From Adiantum capillus-veneris (lineage: Eukaryota > Streptophyta > Polypodiopsida > Polypodiales > Pteridaceae), in contig CM043952.1 of NCBI GenBank assembly GCA_014529385.2, positions 153,743,057 through 153,807,056 on the forward strand: DNA of 64,000 nt. Reading direction: 5' to 3'. This document shows positions 50,661-60,908 of the stretch, one piece after another; position 1 is the stretch's first letter, and each line of letters starts with the position of its first letter. The position numbers were made by a program, and so were the translations under genes. The notes below the pieces were generated by a model, which saw only the letters and a list, made by a program, of their open reading frames with translations, was not told where the DNA came from and did not search any database.

Positions 50661-53477
50661 TTAAGCTCTCATCAGTGCGTCCAATGGTTCGTGTACTTTG
50701 TCAACTAGCACTGATCCCCCTGAGCTTAAGCTCGTTGTTTCTTTGATACTCTTTTGTTTCGTTCTTTCCGGGCTCATCTCTCGTTTCCCGTTTTGACTCT
50801 CAAGTTTTTCTAATCTATCTTTAGTTCGCTTTAGTTCCTCAGCTAGAATAGCGTCTTCACGTTCTTTTCTCAACTTTATGCGTGCTTTTCTAGCTTTCCA
50901 TGTGTTTCTCTGACTCCGCGGTCCTTGACTAACCACTTCAGTCGCTAACTTTCCATTCTCAGGTTCTCTAGTGGTTTTCTTAGCTTGAGCTCTAGCAACA
51001 ACTTGCGTTGGTATCAGAGTTTCATTTTCGGACCCACTGCTGGTAGGAATAGTTTCTAGCATATTCAATGTCGTCTTTTGCACTTTGTTTGGATTCTTTG
51101 AACAATCCTCAATGAAGTGAGTAACCCCACACTCAGTGCAATAAGCGTTAATTCTAATGATTTTCGTATGTGGACAAACATTCATCAGATGGTCACCTCC
51201 ACACTTGTAACAGGGTCCTAGTGCTGGTCTTGGTCCCACTTGATTCGTCCTTTGTGGATAGGATGGTCTTTCTCCTGTTAACCCTCCAAGAGCTATGAAC
51301 ATCAATGTTCTTGCGTCCAAATTGTATCTCTCTTCATCAGAAGCACTTGTAACTGTTGGTGTTCCAACATTCCCAATCATGTCCCATGGTTCTGGTTGTT
51401 TGGGTTCTTCTGGTGTGTAATACACAGTTGGAGACATGTGTGCACCAGATTCTTCATAATAGGCTTGAACAGGCACTAAGGCTTGTTCTTCCTGATTCTC
51501 TAAGGTTGGTGCATATCTAATGCCCACTGGTCTTGCTCCTGGTAAAGGTGGTTGTTGTCCCAATACCAGTTGCGGTCTTTCTATCCCCATAGGTCCTGGT
51601 ACATTTCTCGTTGGGTATCGAGGTACTGGATGTACCTGAGGTGGTGCTAATTGAGCAGGAGGTGCATACTGACGCTCCCTTACATACCCTTTGTTGTAAT
51701 AGCACTCCTCTGTTGGATGGTTTGTCCATTTTTGTTCAATAGCACACCATTTCAGTGGTTTTGGTAATGGTTTTTGGTATGGTGCCATCCTTTTTAGAGC
51801 ATCTTCTATCATTTGCTCTACATTTGACATGGTTGTTGTTTGAACAATTTTTTTAGTGGTAGTCTCGCTCGCTACGGACGAAGAGCTACTGGATGCAAAA
51901 TCTGTATCCGCTGACACCTCTCCATAAACCGTACAGTTATCCACTAAGTACAATGCTTCTCTCGTTACTTGCTCGAAACTTGTACAAGCTTTCAAGTGCA
52001 AGTCCTTCTTGAGAGTGTCGTTTCTCAATCCTTCAATAAAGAGAACAGATAGTCTGTCATCTTGTGGTCGTTCACGTACTGGACATCTCTCAATGTATTG
52101 TTTGAAGCGAAGTGAAGCTTCCTTCACTTTTTCGTGTTCTCTCTGTTTAAAAGCATATATTTGTGAGACCGTATTGTGCTTAATCCCTCGTTTTGAGAAT
52201 TCCTCAGCAAACTCTCTTAGCAAATGATCAATGTCATGGAATCCCCCTCTGTTCAGTGGTTGAAACCATGTCAATGCCGTACCTTCTAGAGTAAGACCAA
52301 ATCCCTCGTATTGTGTATGGAAATCTGTTATCTGCTCAGCTCTTAAGACTTGCTTAAAGAGTGACACATGTGCATACGGCTCTCCTGAACCACCATACTT
52401 CTTTGGCATACACTTGGCTACTTGAGATGGTCTCATACGTCTATGGTCTGCTACCAATCTCATTGCTCCTGTGTCCCGGCTAAAGCTTTCTCTAGCATCA
52501 TGGAATTCATGGGTTACCCTTGTCGGTTCCCCTGCCCTGAGTCTACTACTAGGAGGTAAATGTGATGGTTCCGCTTCGAACCTTGGACTTGGAGTGGTAT
52601 ATGTGGGGATTGGAACTGCACTACCTCGATTCGTATCCATTGACTCTCTGGAATGTAATGATCCCATTGGTCCGGGCTTCGAGTACTGAGGTTGACTGAA
52701 AGAGTCAGCAGCCTGAATTCTTTGTCCTCCTGTTGTCATTGGGTTTTGCACTCCATTAGTTGGTGCTGGTCTTTGTGAGCTAGAAGTAACATAATACTTA
52801 TGTAGTGGTCCCCCAAAGTATGTATATCCTTCTAATTCTTTCTTGCCCATTGTTGAGTATTGCCTCCCATACTTGTCGTAAGCGGCAATTTTCACTTCCG
52901 ATCCCTCTGTGTAGGTAAAGACAGAAAGTCTTTTTTGGTCTGTCAACTCTCCAGTGTAGGGTTCTTCACATCTATAATAGAGATCTTGCTCCCCATTATT
53001 ATATTTGTATAGCCCCACATAGATGTTATCAGTGTTGATCCTTGTAGTTTCATTCTCTCTTCTTAACATCGCATCAGGGAAGTTCATTATTGGTGCTTTC
53101 TCCTCAAGTTCTTCATCTACTTTGGCTTTGGTGCCCATCAATCCCCACTTGTCCACAATGTTAGGGTTTAGGACTACCAAATACATGGTACCCTCGTCAT
53201 CTAGATATCTATCTCCGCTATAGCTCACAGGCACTAAGTCCTTGAACTCACTAGGTCTATCTTCTATCTTTACACAATAGCGGTCCATTCCATCTTTGTA
53301 GATCTTGGCACCTTGCTCATTGTCATACTGGTATTTTATGAACAATAGCTTCATTGTGGCGGAAGGGTTTGATGGTCCTGCTGCCATATTTTCTCTGTTG
53401 TTCAGGTTCAAGTGTTCCAAGTATTCGATGAAAATCTCATAAGATCTCTCCGAAGAAGTATCAGAAACACTCATCAA
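50661..53477 (-). CDS. gag of retrotransposon B with extra N-terminal domain
   Basis: 938 codons, intact. Residues 1 to about 240 form a tyrosine-rich region (IYVGLYKYNNGEQDLYYRCE) unlike usual gag. Residues about 355-520 hold the retrotransposon gag core (YAHVSLFKQVLRAEQITDF, LTLEGTALTWFQPL). Near residues 755-785 are two zinc knuckles of the form CX2CX3HX4C (CYKCGGDHLMNVC and CTECGVTHFIEDC). A basic C-terminus follows. Gag packages the genomic RNA. The two-knuckle pattern has three residues before the histidine instead of the usual four. Confidence 0.9.
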   Translation of the reverse strand: MMSVSDTSSERSYEIFIEYLEHLNLNNRENMAAGPSNPSATMKLLFIKYQYDNEQGAKIYKDGMDRYCVKIEDRPSEFKDLVPVSYSGDRYLDDEGTMYLVVLNPNIVDKWGLMGTKAKVDEELEEKAPIMNFPDAMLRRENETTRINTDNIYVGLYKYNNGEQDLYYRCEEPYTGELTDQKRLSVFTYTEGSEVKIAAYDKYGRQYSTMGKKELEGYTYFGGPLHKYYVTSSSQRPAPTNGVQNPMTTGGQRIQAADSFSQPQYSKPGPMGSLHSRESMDTNRGSAVPIPTYTTPSPRFEAEPSHLPPSSRLRAGEPTRVTHEFHDARESFSRDTGAMRLVADHRRMRPSQVAKCMPKKYGGSGEPYAHVSLFKQVLRAEQITDFHTQYEGFGLTLEGTALTWFQPLNRGGFHDIDHLLREFAEEFSKRGIKHNTVSQIYAFKQREHEKVKEASLRFKQYIERCPVRERPQDDRLSVLFIEGLRNDTLKKDLHLKACTSFEQVTREALYLVDNCTVYGEVSADTDFASSSSSSVASETTTKKIVQTTTMSNVEQMIEDALKRMAPYQKPLPKPLKWCAIEQKWTNHPTEECYYNKGYVRERQYAPPAQLAPPQVHPVPRYPTRNVPGPMGIERPQLVLGQQPPLPGARPVGIRYAPTLENQEEQALVPVQAYYEESGAHMSPTVYYTPEEPKQPEPWDMIGNVGTPTVTSASDEERYNLDARTLMFIALGGLTGERPSYPQRTNQVGPRPALGPCYKCGGDHLMNVCPHTKIIRINAYCTECGVTHFIEDCSKNPNKVQKTTLNMLETIPTSSGSENETLIPTQVVARAQAKKTTREPENGKLATEVVSQGPRSQRNTWKARKARIKLRKEREDAILAEELKRTKDRLEKLESQNGKREMSPERTKQKSIKETTSLSSGGSVLVDKVHEPLDALMRA

Positions 53478-53762
53478 AGATCGGCTCTAATGGTTGCACC
53501 CAACTTTGGTTTACACTTCCCTCGGTTGATATGACACTTGCTTGTTCCCCTTGTTTTGGTTGGTTATTTTGGAGATTCCTGCCCGATCTCAAATTCATCA
53601 ATTCCCCTAAAGGACTTTAACTTTTCCGTCTCGGCAATTTGTTTTCCCAAGTTTTTGTGGTCAGAATTGATCCAAACTGATTGATACTTGGTCAATTGTT
53701 TAATCTTGTCAGTTGGACAACTGTTTCATCAAGTGAGAATTTTGTTGCAGTTATGCTGAAAA

Positions 53763-54481
53763 AGACATTATACGCGTATGATGTCCTTTTTCACAGATTT
53801 GGACTATTTTGGTTATGCTCACTCTCAGTAGCCCCCTTATGCTCTGTCCACTCACAAAATTCAGTTTGAACTCTGTTTGAGCAAGTTATGGCTAATTTAG
53901 GCTTTTCTTGGCAATTTTTCGCTTTTGACTTGTTTTGGGTCAATTGTGATCCAAATGGGATGAAACTTGAAATATAACCTCTAGACAGCTATTACAATGG
54001 ATCTGTGTTGGCAAAGTATCAAAATATGTCCAAAATTAGGTAAAAGACATCATACGCGTATAATGTCTTTTTCATCAATTTGGGTCAAGACTTGATATTT
54101 ATGCTTTCTACAGTGTTTGTAACAATCTTGTCAGGTCAAATATAAAAAATAAGCAGTGGATGTGCTAAAAGACATTATACGCGTATGATGTCTTTTGTCC
54201 CAGATTTTGACTATTCTTGGTTTTAAGCCTTCTCCAATGTTTATAATTGAGTTTCAAGTGTTTTTGTCAGGTTTGAATGTAAAAACAAGATCTGAATCCA
54301 AAATTTCCTATTCTTTGCGTTTCTTGGACTCCGACTTGTCTTTTTGGGTTTCTTTGAGTGTTAATGCTCTTGTTTTAAGTTGAAATTAGGGTATAACCCC
54401 CCTTTTGAACACTCTGGTAAAGTCAAAATTTCTGTTTTGGTCTCTGTTTGGTCATTTAGACATCATACGCGTATGATGTCT
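53763..54481. repeat. Palindrome cluster 2 (four copies)
   Basis: The same palindrome occurs at 53763-53785, 54045-54068, 54170-54193 and 54458-54481 (the last perfect), in the leader between primer site and gag. Spacings are 282, 125 and 288, echoing cluster 1. Confidence 0.96.
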
Positions 54482-54938
54482 AAAGTTGCAGATTTCTAAT
54501 TTTTTGGCACAGAATCCTTCCTAAAGCTTTCTCAAGTGCTCAGCAACGGTTTAGTGATCTAACATGCAATCAACCATATCAAGCAAATACTCCAATGATT
54601 ACTACCTCTAGATCAGGATCAAATGAAGTCCTACCTAAGCTATTCCTAATCATAAAATGGGTTTGGTAATTGTGATTTTAAAGAGATCCACTGCCACTCA
54701 CGGACTAGCAAATTCTTCTTCTATCAACAACTACTCAACACCAACAAAACAACAAACAAATCTAAGCTAAACTAAAAATACTGTCAACACGGAAGACCCA
54801 GGAATACCCCACTTCCTAGTATCTCTCGAGATCTTCGGAGTCCACCACTCCTAGATCTTTTCTAACTAAAGTATACAAAGTAGTTTATACGACTCACCTC
54901 GTAGGATTAGTCTAAGGTCACCTACTTAGGGCTCTCGT

Positions 54939-54955
54939 CCCCGGCAGCGACGCCA
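54939..54955 (-). other. Primer-binding site, tRNA-Asp type
   Basis: On the minus strand TGGCGTCGCTGCCGGGG lies two bases inside the 5' LTR. It pairs with the 3' end of plant tRNA-Asp with two mismatches (TGGCGCCGTTGCCGGGG expected). Athila and several Tat elements use this primer. Confidence 0.85.
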
Positions 54956-54957
54956 AA

Positions 54958-55578
54958 TGTTAAGGCGGTTACGCTGCTAGCGGAAGCTAAATAGCGAGAA
55001 CTCAACCAACAACAGAATTTGTCAGACGAGGACGGAGCTTGACCCGCAGGCGCATGGAAACAACTAGGTGGGTGTCAAATCACCTACTCGACCTTCTAAT
55101 GACAATCACTACTAAGGAAATCAAATCTAAGTTCTAAAATACGCAAGTGACTGAAATCCGTACTACGAACGAATGCTATACGAAATAGGATCTAGAATCA
55201 TTGAATCGATCTCAAACTCAAGGGGAAGTCTATACACTAGGTAAGAACAACACCCTAAAGACTTGAACTGCAAAATCAACCTATAACCACTCCGTGCTAT
55301 AAACGCGTATGAAGACAGGCCGAAATATACAGGTGACCGAAACTTGACCCCGATGGTACTAATGTGTAGCTCTACTCGTTGTGGTTCTATAGATATGCTG
55401 CACGCTCAATTCCGACACACGAGTTGGAAGAAAACTCACACCGAAGCTCGTAGGAACTTACCACACATAGAAGCCGATAGCGCGCACTCTTGGTATCTGT
55501 GCGTAGCTCTCGCCGTTGCTAACACAATGGCGGTGTCGCTTCTCCAATGGTAGCTCCGTAGCTCGCGTAGCAAGTAGA

Positions 55579-55665
<87 letters not shown>

Positions 55666-55951
55666 GACACAGTCACGGCGCTCAAAAACTCACTTTGATT
55701 AATAATCTGAATCCCTAGGTTACAAAAACTTTGGCTTATATACCTCAGCCTTGGAGGTGAGAACATCTCTAACTAATTACATCAGCAAGTGAAATTACTT
55801 CGGGATTACAAGCTGGAAACTCAATTGAGTCCCGTTACTTAATGAATGGCTCAAATCAAAATTAATGTCGGAAAGACATTTATTACAATCAATGGTTACA
55901 AAATGATGAGTGTGAGCAAAAATGTGGGTGTGATCCTCTGCTGGCTCAACA
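54958..55951 (-). repeat. 5' LTR of retrotransposon B (right copy)
   Basis: 994 bp from TGTTAAGG to CTCAACA with matched TGTT/AACA ends. It contains (CT)n then (CA)n at 55583-55662. It has its full outer end, unlike the left LTR. Confidence 0.96.
55735..55744 (-). promoter_or_regulatory. Candidate TATA box in the 5' LTR
   Basis: The minus strand reads GGTATATAAG, oriented to transcribe toward gag. Confidence 0.6.
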
Positions 55952-56330
55952 CATTGCCTTAAGACTACCTAATCGTCTACGCATGGTTTCAAAAGGCATA
56001 GAAGCCATTTCCGAAGTCCGTTTACGCTTTTTTCGTAGAAAAACGCAACTGGATTTGACCTACGGCTTGTGTATTTGGCATTTCTTCTATCCGTTTGACC
56101 TACGGCTTGCCATACGCACTCTTGACATTGCCTAAAGACTACTTAATCGTCTACGGATGGTTTCAGTAGGCATAGAAGCCATTTCCGAAGTCCGTTTGCG
56201 TTTTTTCATAAAAAAACGCAACCGGATTTGACCTACGGCTTGTGTATTTGACGTTAATTCAAACCCATTGACCTACGGCTTGCCATACGTGCTATTGACT
56301 ACCTAATGAACTACGGATGGTTTCAGCTAG
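55952..56330. repeat. 173-bp tandem array, right part
   Basis: The array resumes at CATTGCCTTAAGAC directly after the Ty3 right LTR and runs about two more units. About 12 bases of a unit are missing between the two parts. Confidence 0.93.
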
Positions 56331-56526
56331 CTGTTTTAGCTGCTTAGTCCACACCCGGCAGTTTAAGATTCCATAATATGTTATTTTGTCATTTTGTTAT
56401 TCTAACCTAGTATTAGTCTACCACATTGTAACTTTCTGGTCTCATAGGTCACTTTGGCCTTTTGAAGAGTTAACATAACATTTCATTTGATTTCTTTCTT
56501 TAATTTTAATTCTTTACGCAAACCAT

Positions 56527-56528
<2 letters not shown>

Positions 56529-56570
<42 letters not shown>

Positions 56571-56817
56571 TTAATTTCCTACGCACATTTTTCTCTCTCT
56601 TTAATTTCCTACATGCACACACACTTCTCTCTTTCTCTCTCTCTCTCTATCTCTCTCTTTAATTTCCTACACGCACACACACTTCTCTCTTTCTCTCTCT
56701 TTCCTACACACACACACTTCTCTCTCTCTCTCTTTCCTACACACACACACACCACTCTCTATCTCTCTCTTTAATTTCCTACACGCACACACACTTCTCT
56801 CTTTCCTACACACACAC

Positions 56818-56861
<44 letters not shown>

Positions 56862-56927
56862 CACACACACACACACCGCTCTCTCTCTCTCTCTCTCTCT
56901 CTCTTTCCTACATATACACACACACAC

Positions 56928-56991
<64 letters not shown>

Positions 56992-57018
56992 TACACACAC
57001 ACACACACACAATGTGGG

Positions 57019-57059
<41 letters not shown>
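56529..57059. repeat. Compound microsatellite and minisatellite
   Basis: Blocks of (CT)n alternate with TTTAATTTCCTACACGC and (CA)n, repeated about ten times, closing with a (GA)n tract at 57019-57059. The unit TTCCTACACACACACAC followed by CTCTCT is itself expanding. It sits inside the CACTA element between array and right terminus. Confidence 0.97.
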
Positions 57060-57063
<4 letters not shown>

Positions 57064-57179
57064 TAGGGGGAGGAAGAGTGCCATAATACCTCACAACAGG
57101 TTTTGGCCCAGATCTGAGAACGCGCGCGTTGAGGGCGAAAATGGCCCCGTCGCGCGGGTTCGGCTTTTTTTCCCCCAAA

Positions 57180-57376
57180 TTACTTCCGTCGGTATATGCG
57201 TCGATACCTGCGTCGATATACGCGTGTGAAAATTAGTCTTTCGACGCGTATATCCACAGTCATATCGACGCAGGTATCGACGCGTATATCGACGGATGGT
57301 AAGTACGTCGATATGAGCGTGGAAAGGCACGGGTGTCGATATATAAAGCATCGATAACTTTGGGTTATGTTGTAGT
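57180..57376. repeat. CACTA right terminus and subterminal repeats
   Basis: Words such as CGTCGATATACGCGTG, CGACGCGTATATCGACG and GCGTGGAAAGGC match the left end in inverted orientation. The element ends GTTGTAGTG at 57376 before ATT. Confidence 0.88.
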
Positions 57377-57379
57377 GAT

Positions 57380-57523
57380 TGTTCATGCCAAGAACTAAGT
57401 ACCATATTTATGTTGCTACCATCAATTAAGTTCACTCGCTATGCTCACAAAGTAATCTCACAAAAGTGCTTCACCTAATTTCCTAATTCTGCTACTCTCA
57501 AAGTTCATAGGCCATTTTCATTA

Positions 57524-57576
<53 letters not shown>

Positions 57577-57936
57577 CTCATGCTTCTCCCACTCCAGCTC
57601 CAACTGAGACCAATGGAAAAATCCATTTCCTTTGTGTGCAACAACATTTCTCTCTCTACACTCATGATCAACAATTCAAATTCAAAGGAAATAGAGCTGC
57701 ACTCCCTCTCTTTCTTCCCTCCACAACATAATCCTTTTCTTCTATCTCTGAGGACTCCCCAGTTCTTTCCTCCGTAGCCACCTTCACCTACTTATAGCAG
57801 TCACTATTACTCATTCTCTCTAATTTTCTTGATTAACTAACACAAATGTCATTCAATCTCCTACCACTTCAAAGACATTACTAACAAGTCAAAACGATGT
57901 CGATTAAATTTTGATTTAGAGTAGGAGTACGCTACT
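57380..57936. other. Right flank of the CACTA element, no gene
   Basis: Includes a (CT)n tract at 57529-57574. No supported reading frame. Confidence 0.5.
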
Positions 57937-60662
57937 GTGCGACTTGGCATATCTAATCCCAATGTTGGAGATCAGCTACGGAACCTTGGGTGCAAGGTAA
58001 TAAACTTATGGGTTAATGGACATGTTTACCCTAGCGATCCAATGACCAATGCATCACTGCCCTTTCGTAATCTCATTGAGCTGCTGTGTTTTATTGGAGA
58101 TGGGAGAGACGGATTGTTTGGCTAGTGCTAGGGATTATATTCAGCTTTTGTCAGTGAAAGGGAAGCAAGAAAACATCTTTGTGCTGCCTTCATCATTGCA
58201 AGAGAGGTACATGAAAGACATTCAGTAAATCAGAGAGAAAACCAACGAGAAGACGAAGCAGCTAAACGACGAGATGTCAAAGCTTATTAGAAAAGCAGAG
58301 CATCAAAAAATGGAGCAAGAGCGCCGTCTAGACAATTATGTTCAGCTACAACACATTGCACGTAGTATGTACCAGCGAGTCGATCATTTCACACACATTC
58401 CATTGGGCTACCACATTTGCAAGCACAAGAGACATGCGATGTCTATGCTATCTTCAAGCAGTGGAGCTTGAAAGAAACGTATCTGTCAAACTCGGTAGGA
58501 ATACAAATGCAAGCTTCTAATTTCTTAAATTTTTTGCAGGTTGCTGTAATATTATTTGAATATGCAAAAACTTGGCTCGGATGATGATGGGAATCCATTC
58601 CGATGCTCAAACAACTAGACATACTTTGCTGCAGCATATCAACAAACCAAAGGAGTTGGTGGAGCTATTGGATGATCCATCCAATGCTGGCATTGCTAAT
58701 ATTTTGCGCCAGAAGTGTTTCAGTGAGCTAAAGAGCATTGTGTCACCTCAGGAGATGATGGAGATTTGTGACAGCGTACAAATAAGTTTTAAGGCCTACC
58801 TACAAAGCTTTGTATAGACTTGTCACACTAAGTCACAAAGCAAAAGGTTTGTTTAGGTTGCTGCCAACACCTTATAGTGTCAACGTTGCAAAAAGGTACA
58901 CCAATAATGATGTTGCAAGCTTATTGGGTGAATTTCAATATATGGAGGATGCCCTGCCATTAGAAGAGGGCAAATCCTTCCGTTACAACGAGTTCAATAA
59001 TGTTTATACTTGTTGAAGCTCCAGGAGTCAATGATCAGATTTTATGGTTTGACATAAGAAGAGTGTGATAGCAAAATTATATTTGTGATGAAGCTTGATG
59101 AGTGCCAGATTGTCAAAGGTCAACGGCTCGAAAAGGTAAGCGTTACAATTATGAGCAGAGCCTTGGTGGGCGTCGATGTTGAGCTAAATGCCAACGAGAA
59201 GGAAAACACATGTTTAGGTGTTCAATCTGAGAAGAATATTTGGTGGCTAGCAGATTTTCATCTCCCACACGAGACACATGAGTCTCTCAAATGGCATTTT
59301 ATTCACACCCCAATCATTGATGTCATTTGGCAACAACAAGAAGGACAACAATTGTAGGTTTCAGGTCTGGGTACGTTCCAAGTAGAGTGGCATTTGGCAG
59401 GAGACTTGAAAACTCTCAAGTGTATGTTAGGGTGAAAGCAAGGTACAATGACCCTCTTTCCATACATTTATTGCTGCCACATTAAAGTCTCATTAGGAAT
59501 TGAGGGCAAGGGTTCAAATGTCAGCAAGTCAAAGGGCAGTAAGGGTAAGGGTGGCAAAGCTGCAGCCAACTCTGCGAAAGGTTTGCCCGCTACACAAACA
59601 TTGGGTAAAGTACTACAATAATGGTTTCAAGGTATCCTCAGTTGTAACCAGAGTGTACCCCCTAATTGAGACATGGACGATCCAAATTGGGATCCAATTC
59701 TATCAATTCCTCTGATAAATGTGCATGTGTGCACTCTTCATGCCCGTCTACAAATTCTTGACAAGTTGCTTATGCTCCATATTAATTATGCTTGGAATAT
59801 GGAGCCTGCAGAAAGAAGAGAAGAGTGTATCAGATAACTTGAATATATTCTATCAAGTGTTGGCCTACATGGGGGTGTAGTAGAATTATCAAAGGATGAA
59901 GACATTCGGAAGTACACATGATCATCCTAATAAAATATGTATGGGTGGTAGTAAAGCTAGGCATATGCTTTCAGAATATTCTGACTCCCAAAGTCTCAAA
60001 GAGTTTCAATTGTGGAAAAAGGTGTGTGACATTACCACCTATAAAGATAACGAAGCAACCCTAGGAATTAAGTGTGCCTGTGTGTGGCAGTTTGTAGATG
60101 ATATTTTTCGTTCGCTTGAAAAGGCAAAGCTGACCCGTGCTGAGATATCCACCTTAAAGTTTGTAATCAATAGTGTCACAGTGCAAATGGTGGATGCCTG
60201 GGGGGAGACGCACATAACACAGTACATGGTGGGTTGAACAATTTGTCTTTGCAGTAAAAAAACATCAGTGTTTGAACTAAAGTTTTATTAATTTTTCAAC
60301 ACATTTTTTTTGCTCATAGCTCATTTTTTCTCGACACATTCGGTTCATTGGGCATCTGGAGTAGCCAAGGAATGGAGCACTCACACTATCAAGAAAAAGC
60401 AGTGTATTTTAAAAATACACGACATGGAGGTGGGAGGAAAAAGAGCAATGCCTTACACAAAATGTTCAATTGGTTCTACAGAGTTTTAGCGGGGAGAGAA
60501 AGGAAGAAGACCAGAGTGCAAAGAAGTTTGAAATGCAGAATAGAGAAAGTGGTTAGCGTGAGGCGATCACAATCATATCATGCTTCTAGTGCAAAAGATC
60601 GATTCCAACGATGGTTGGCAAGAAGGCGACGAAATGGCAGGCGTTTGATGAAAAAGCAATAA
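57937..60662 (+). pseudogene. Unassigned DDE-like transposase, decayed
   Basis: Coding-like segments follow one another in shifting frames. First is an N-terminal part with a coiled coil (IREKTNEKTKQLNDEMSKLI, about 58230-58300). Then come LVELLDDPSNAGIANILRQ (58650-58720) and MKLDECQIVKGQRLEKV with a first aspartate at 59097. After that, FQVEWHLAGDLKTLKCMLG has a second aspartate at 59403, followed by a cysteine pair. VHVCTLHARLQILDKLLMLH and MGGSKARHMLSEY follow, then WSSQGMEHSHYQEKAVYF with a glutamate at 60375 and a basic C-terminus ending at 60660. D, D, E in an RNase H-like order suggests a transposase. No family name can be assigned and no terminal repeats were found. Confidence 0.5.
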
Positions 60663-60808
60663 ATTTTTGACACTAACCACTTCTATTGTAAACATGCATT
60701 GTAATGCCACGTGATTTGTTGACCATGGGTCAAATTTTGTCCATTTTGGATTTTTAAAATTTAAACAAGTATTATTGAGTTTTTAAGTTTTTAAAAAAAA
60801 ATTAGTAC

Positions 60809-60816
60809 TATATAAG
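60809..60816 (+). promoter_or_regulatory. TATA box of the histone-like gene
   Basis: TATATAAG, about 100 bases before the ATG at 60909, preceded by an A-rich run. Confidence 0.6.
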
Positions 60817-60908
60817 TCAAAACTCACAACTTGAAGTTCATTTCTTGTTTGCACATTTTAGAAGATCCTCTCGAGCACAAACATGCACACACTCATATCT
60901 TGCACCAC

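Larger units (their letters stand above)
38301..55951 (-). mobile_element. Ty3/gypsy retrotransposon B, 17.65 kb, young but RT-deleted
   Basis: Two LTRs of about 0.96-0.99 kb in the same orientation bound a minus-strand body: primer-binding site, leader, gag, protease, a basic linker ORF, a fused RT(partial)-integrase-protease ORF, a spacer, a long 3' ORF and a polypurine tract. LTRs differ at roughly 17 positions by hand count, so the insertion is recent. It lies in the 173-bp array of the CACTA element. The primer site and the extra 3' ORF resemble the Tat/Athila branch, but the domain order is unusual. Confidence 0.9.
32918..57376 (-). mobile_element. CACTA (En/Spm) DNA transposon split by a Ty3 insertion
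   Basis: The left end is CACTACAACAAAAAAGGG and the right end is the reverse complement of CACTACAACATAACCC. Both are flanked by ATT (32915-32917 and 57377-57379), the 3-bp duplication CACTA elements make. Both ends carry several copies of a subterminal motif around GTCGATATACGCGT. A TNP2-like gene on the minus strand sets the orientation, with the element's 5' side on the right. Removing the 17.65-kb Ty3 element leaves about 6.8 kb. The transposase is incomplete, so the element is probably non-autonomous. Confidence 0.9.

Noticed and set aside
56771-57229. Arginine/glutamate and serine/leucine repeat proteins on both strands
   Set aside because: They are translations of (GA)n/(CT)n blocks; the same applies near 17500-18900, 38840-39073 and 55436-55766.
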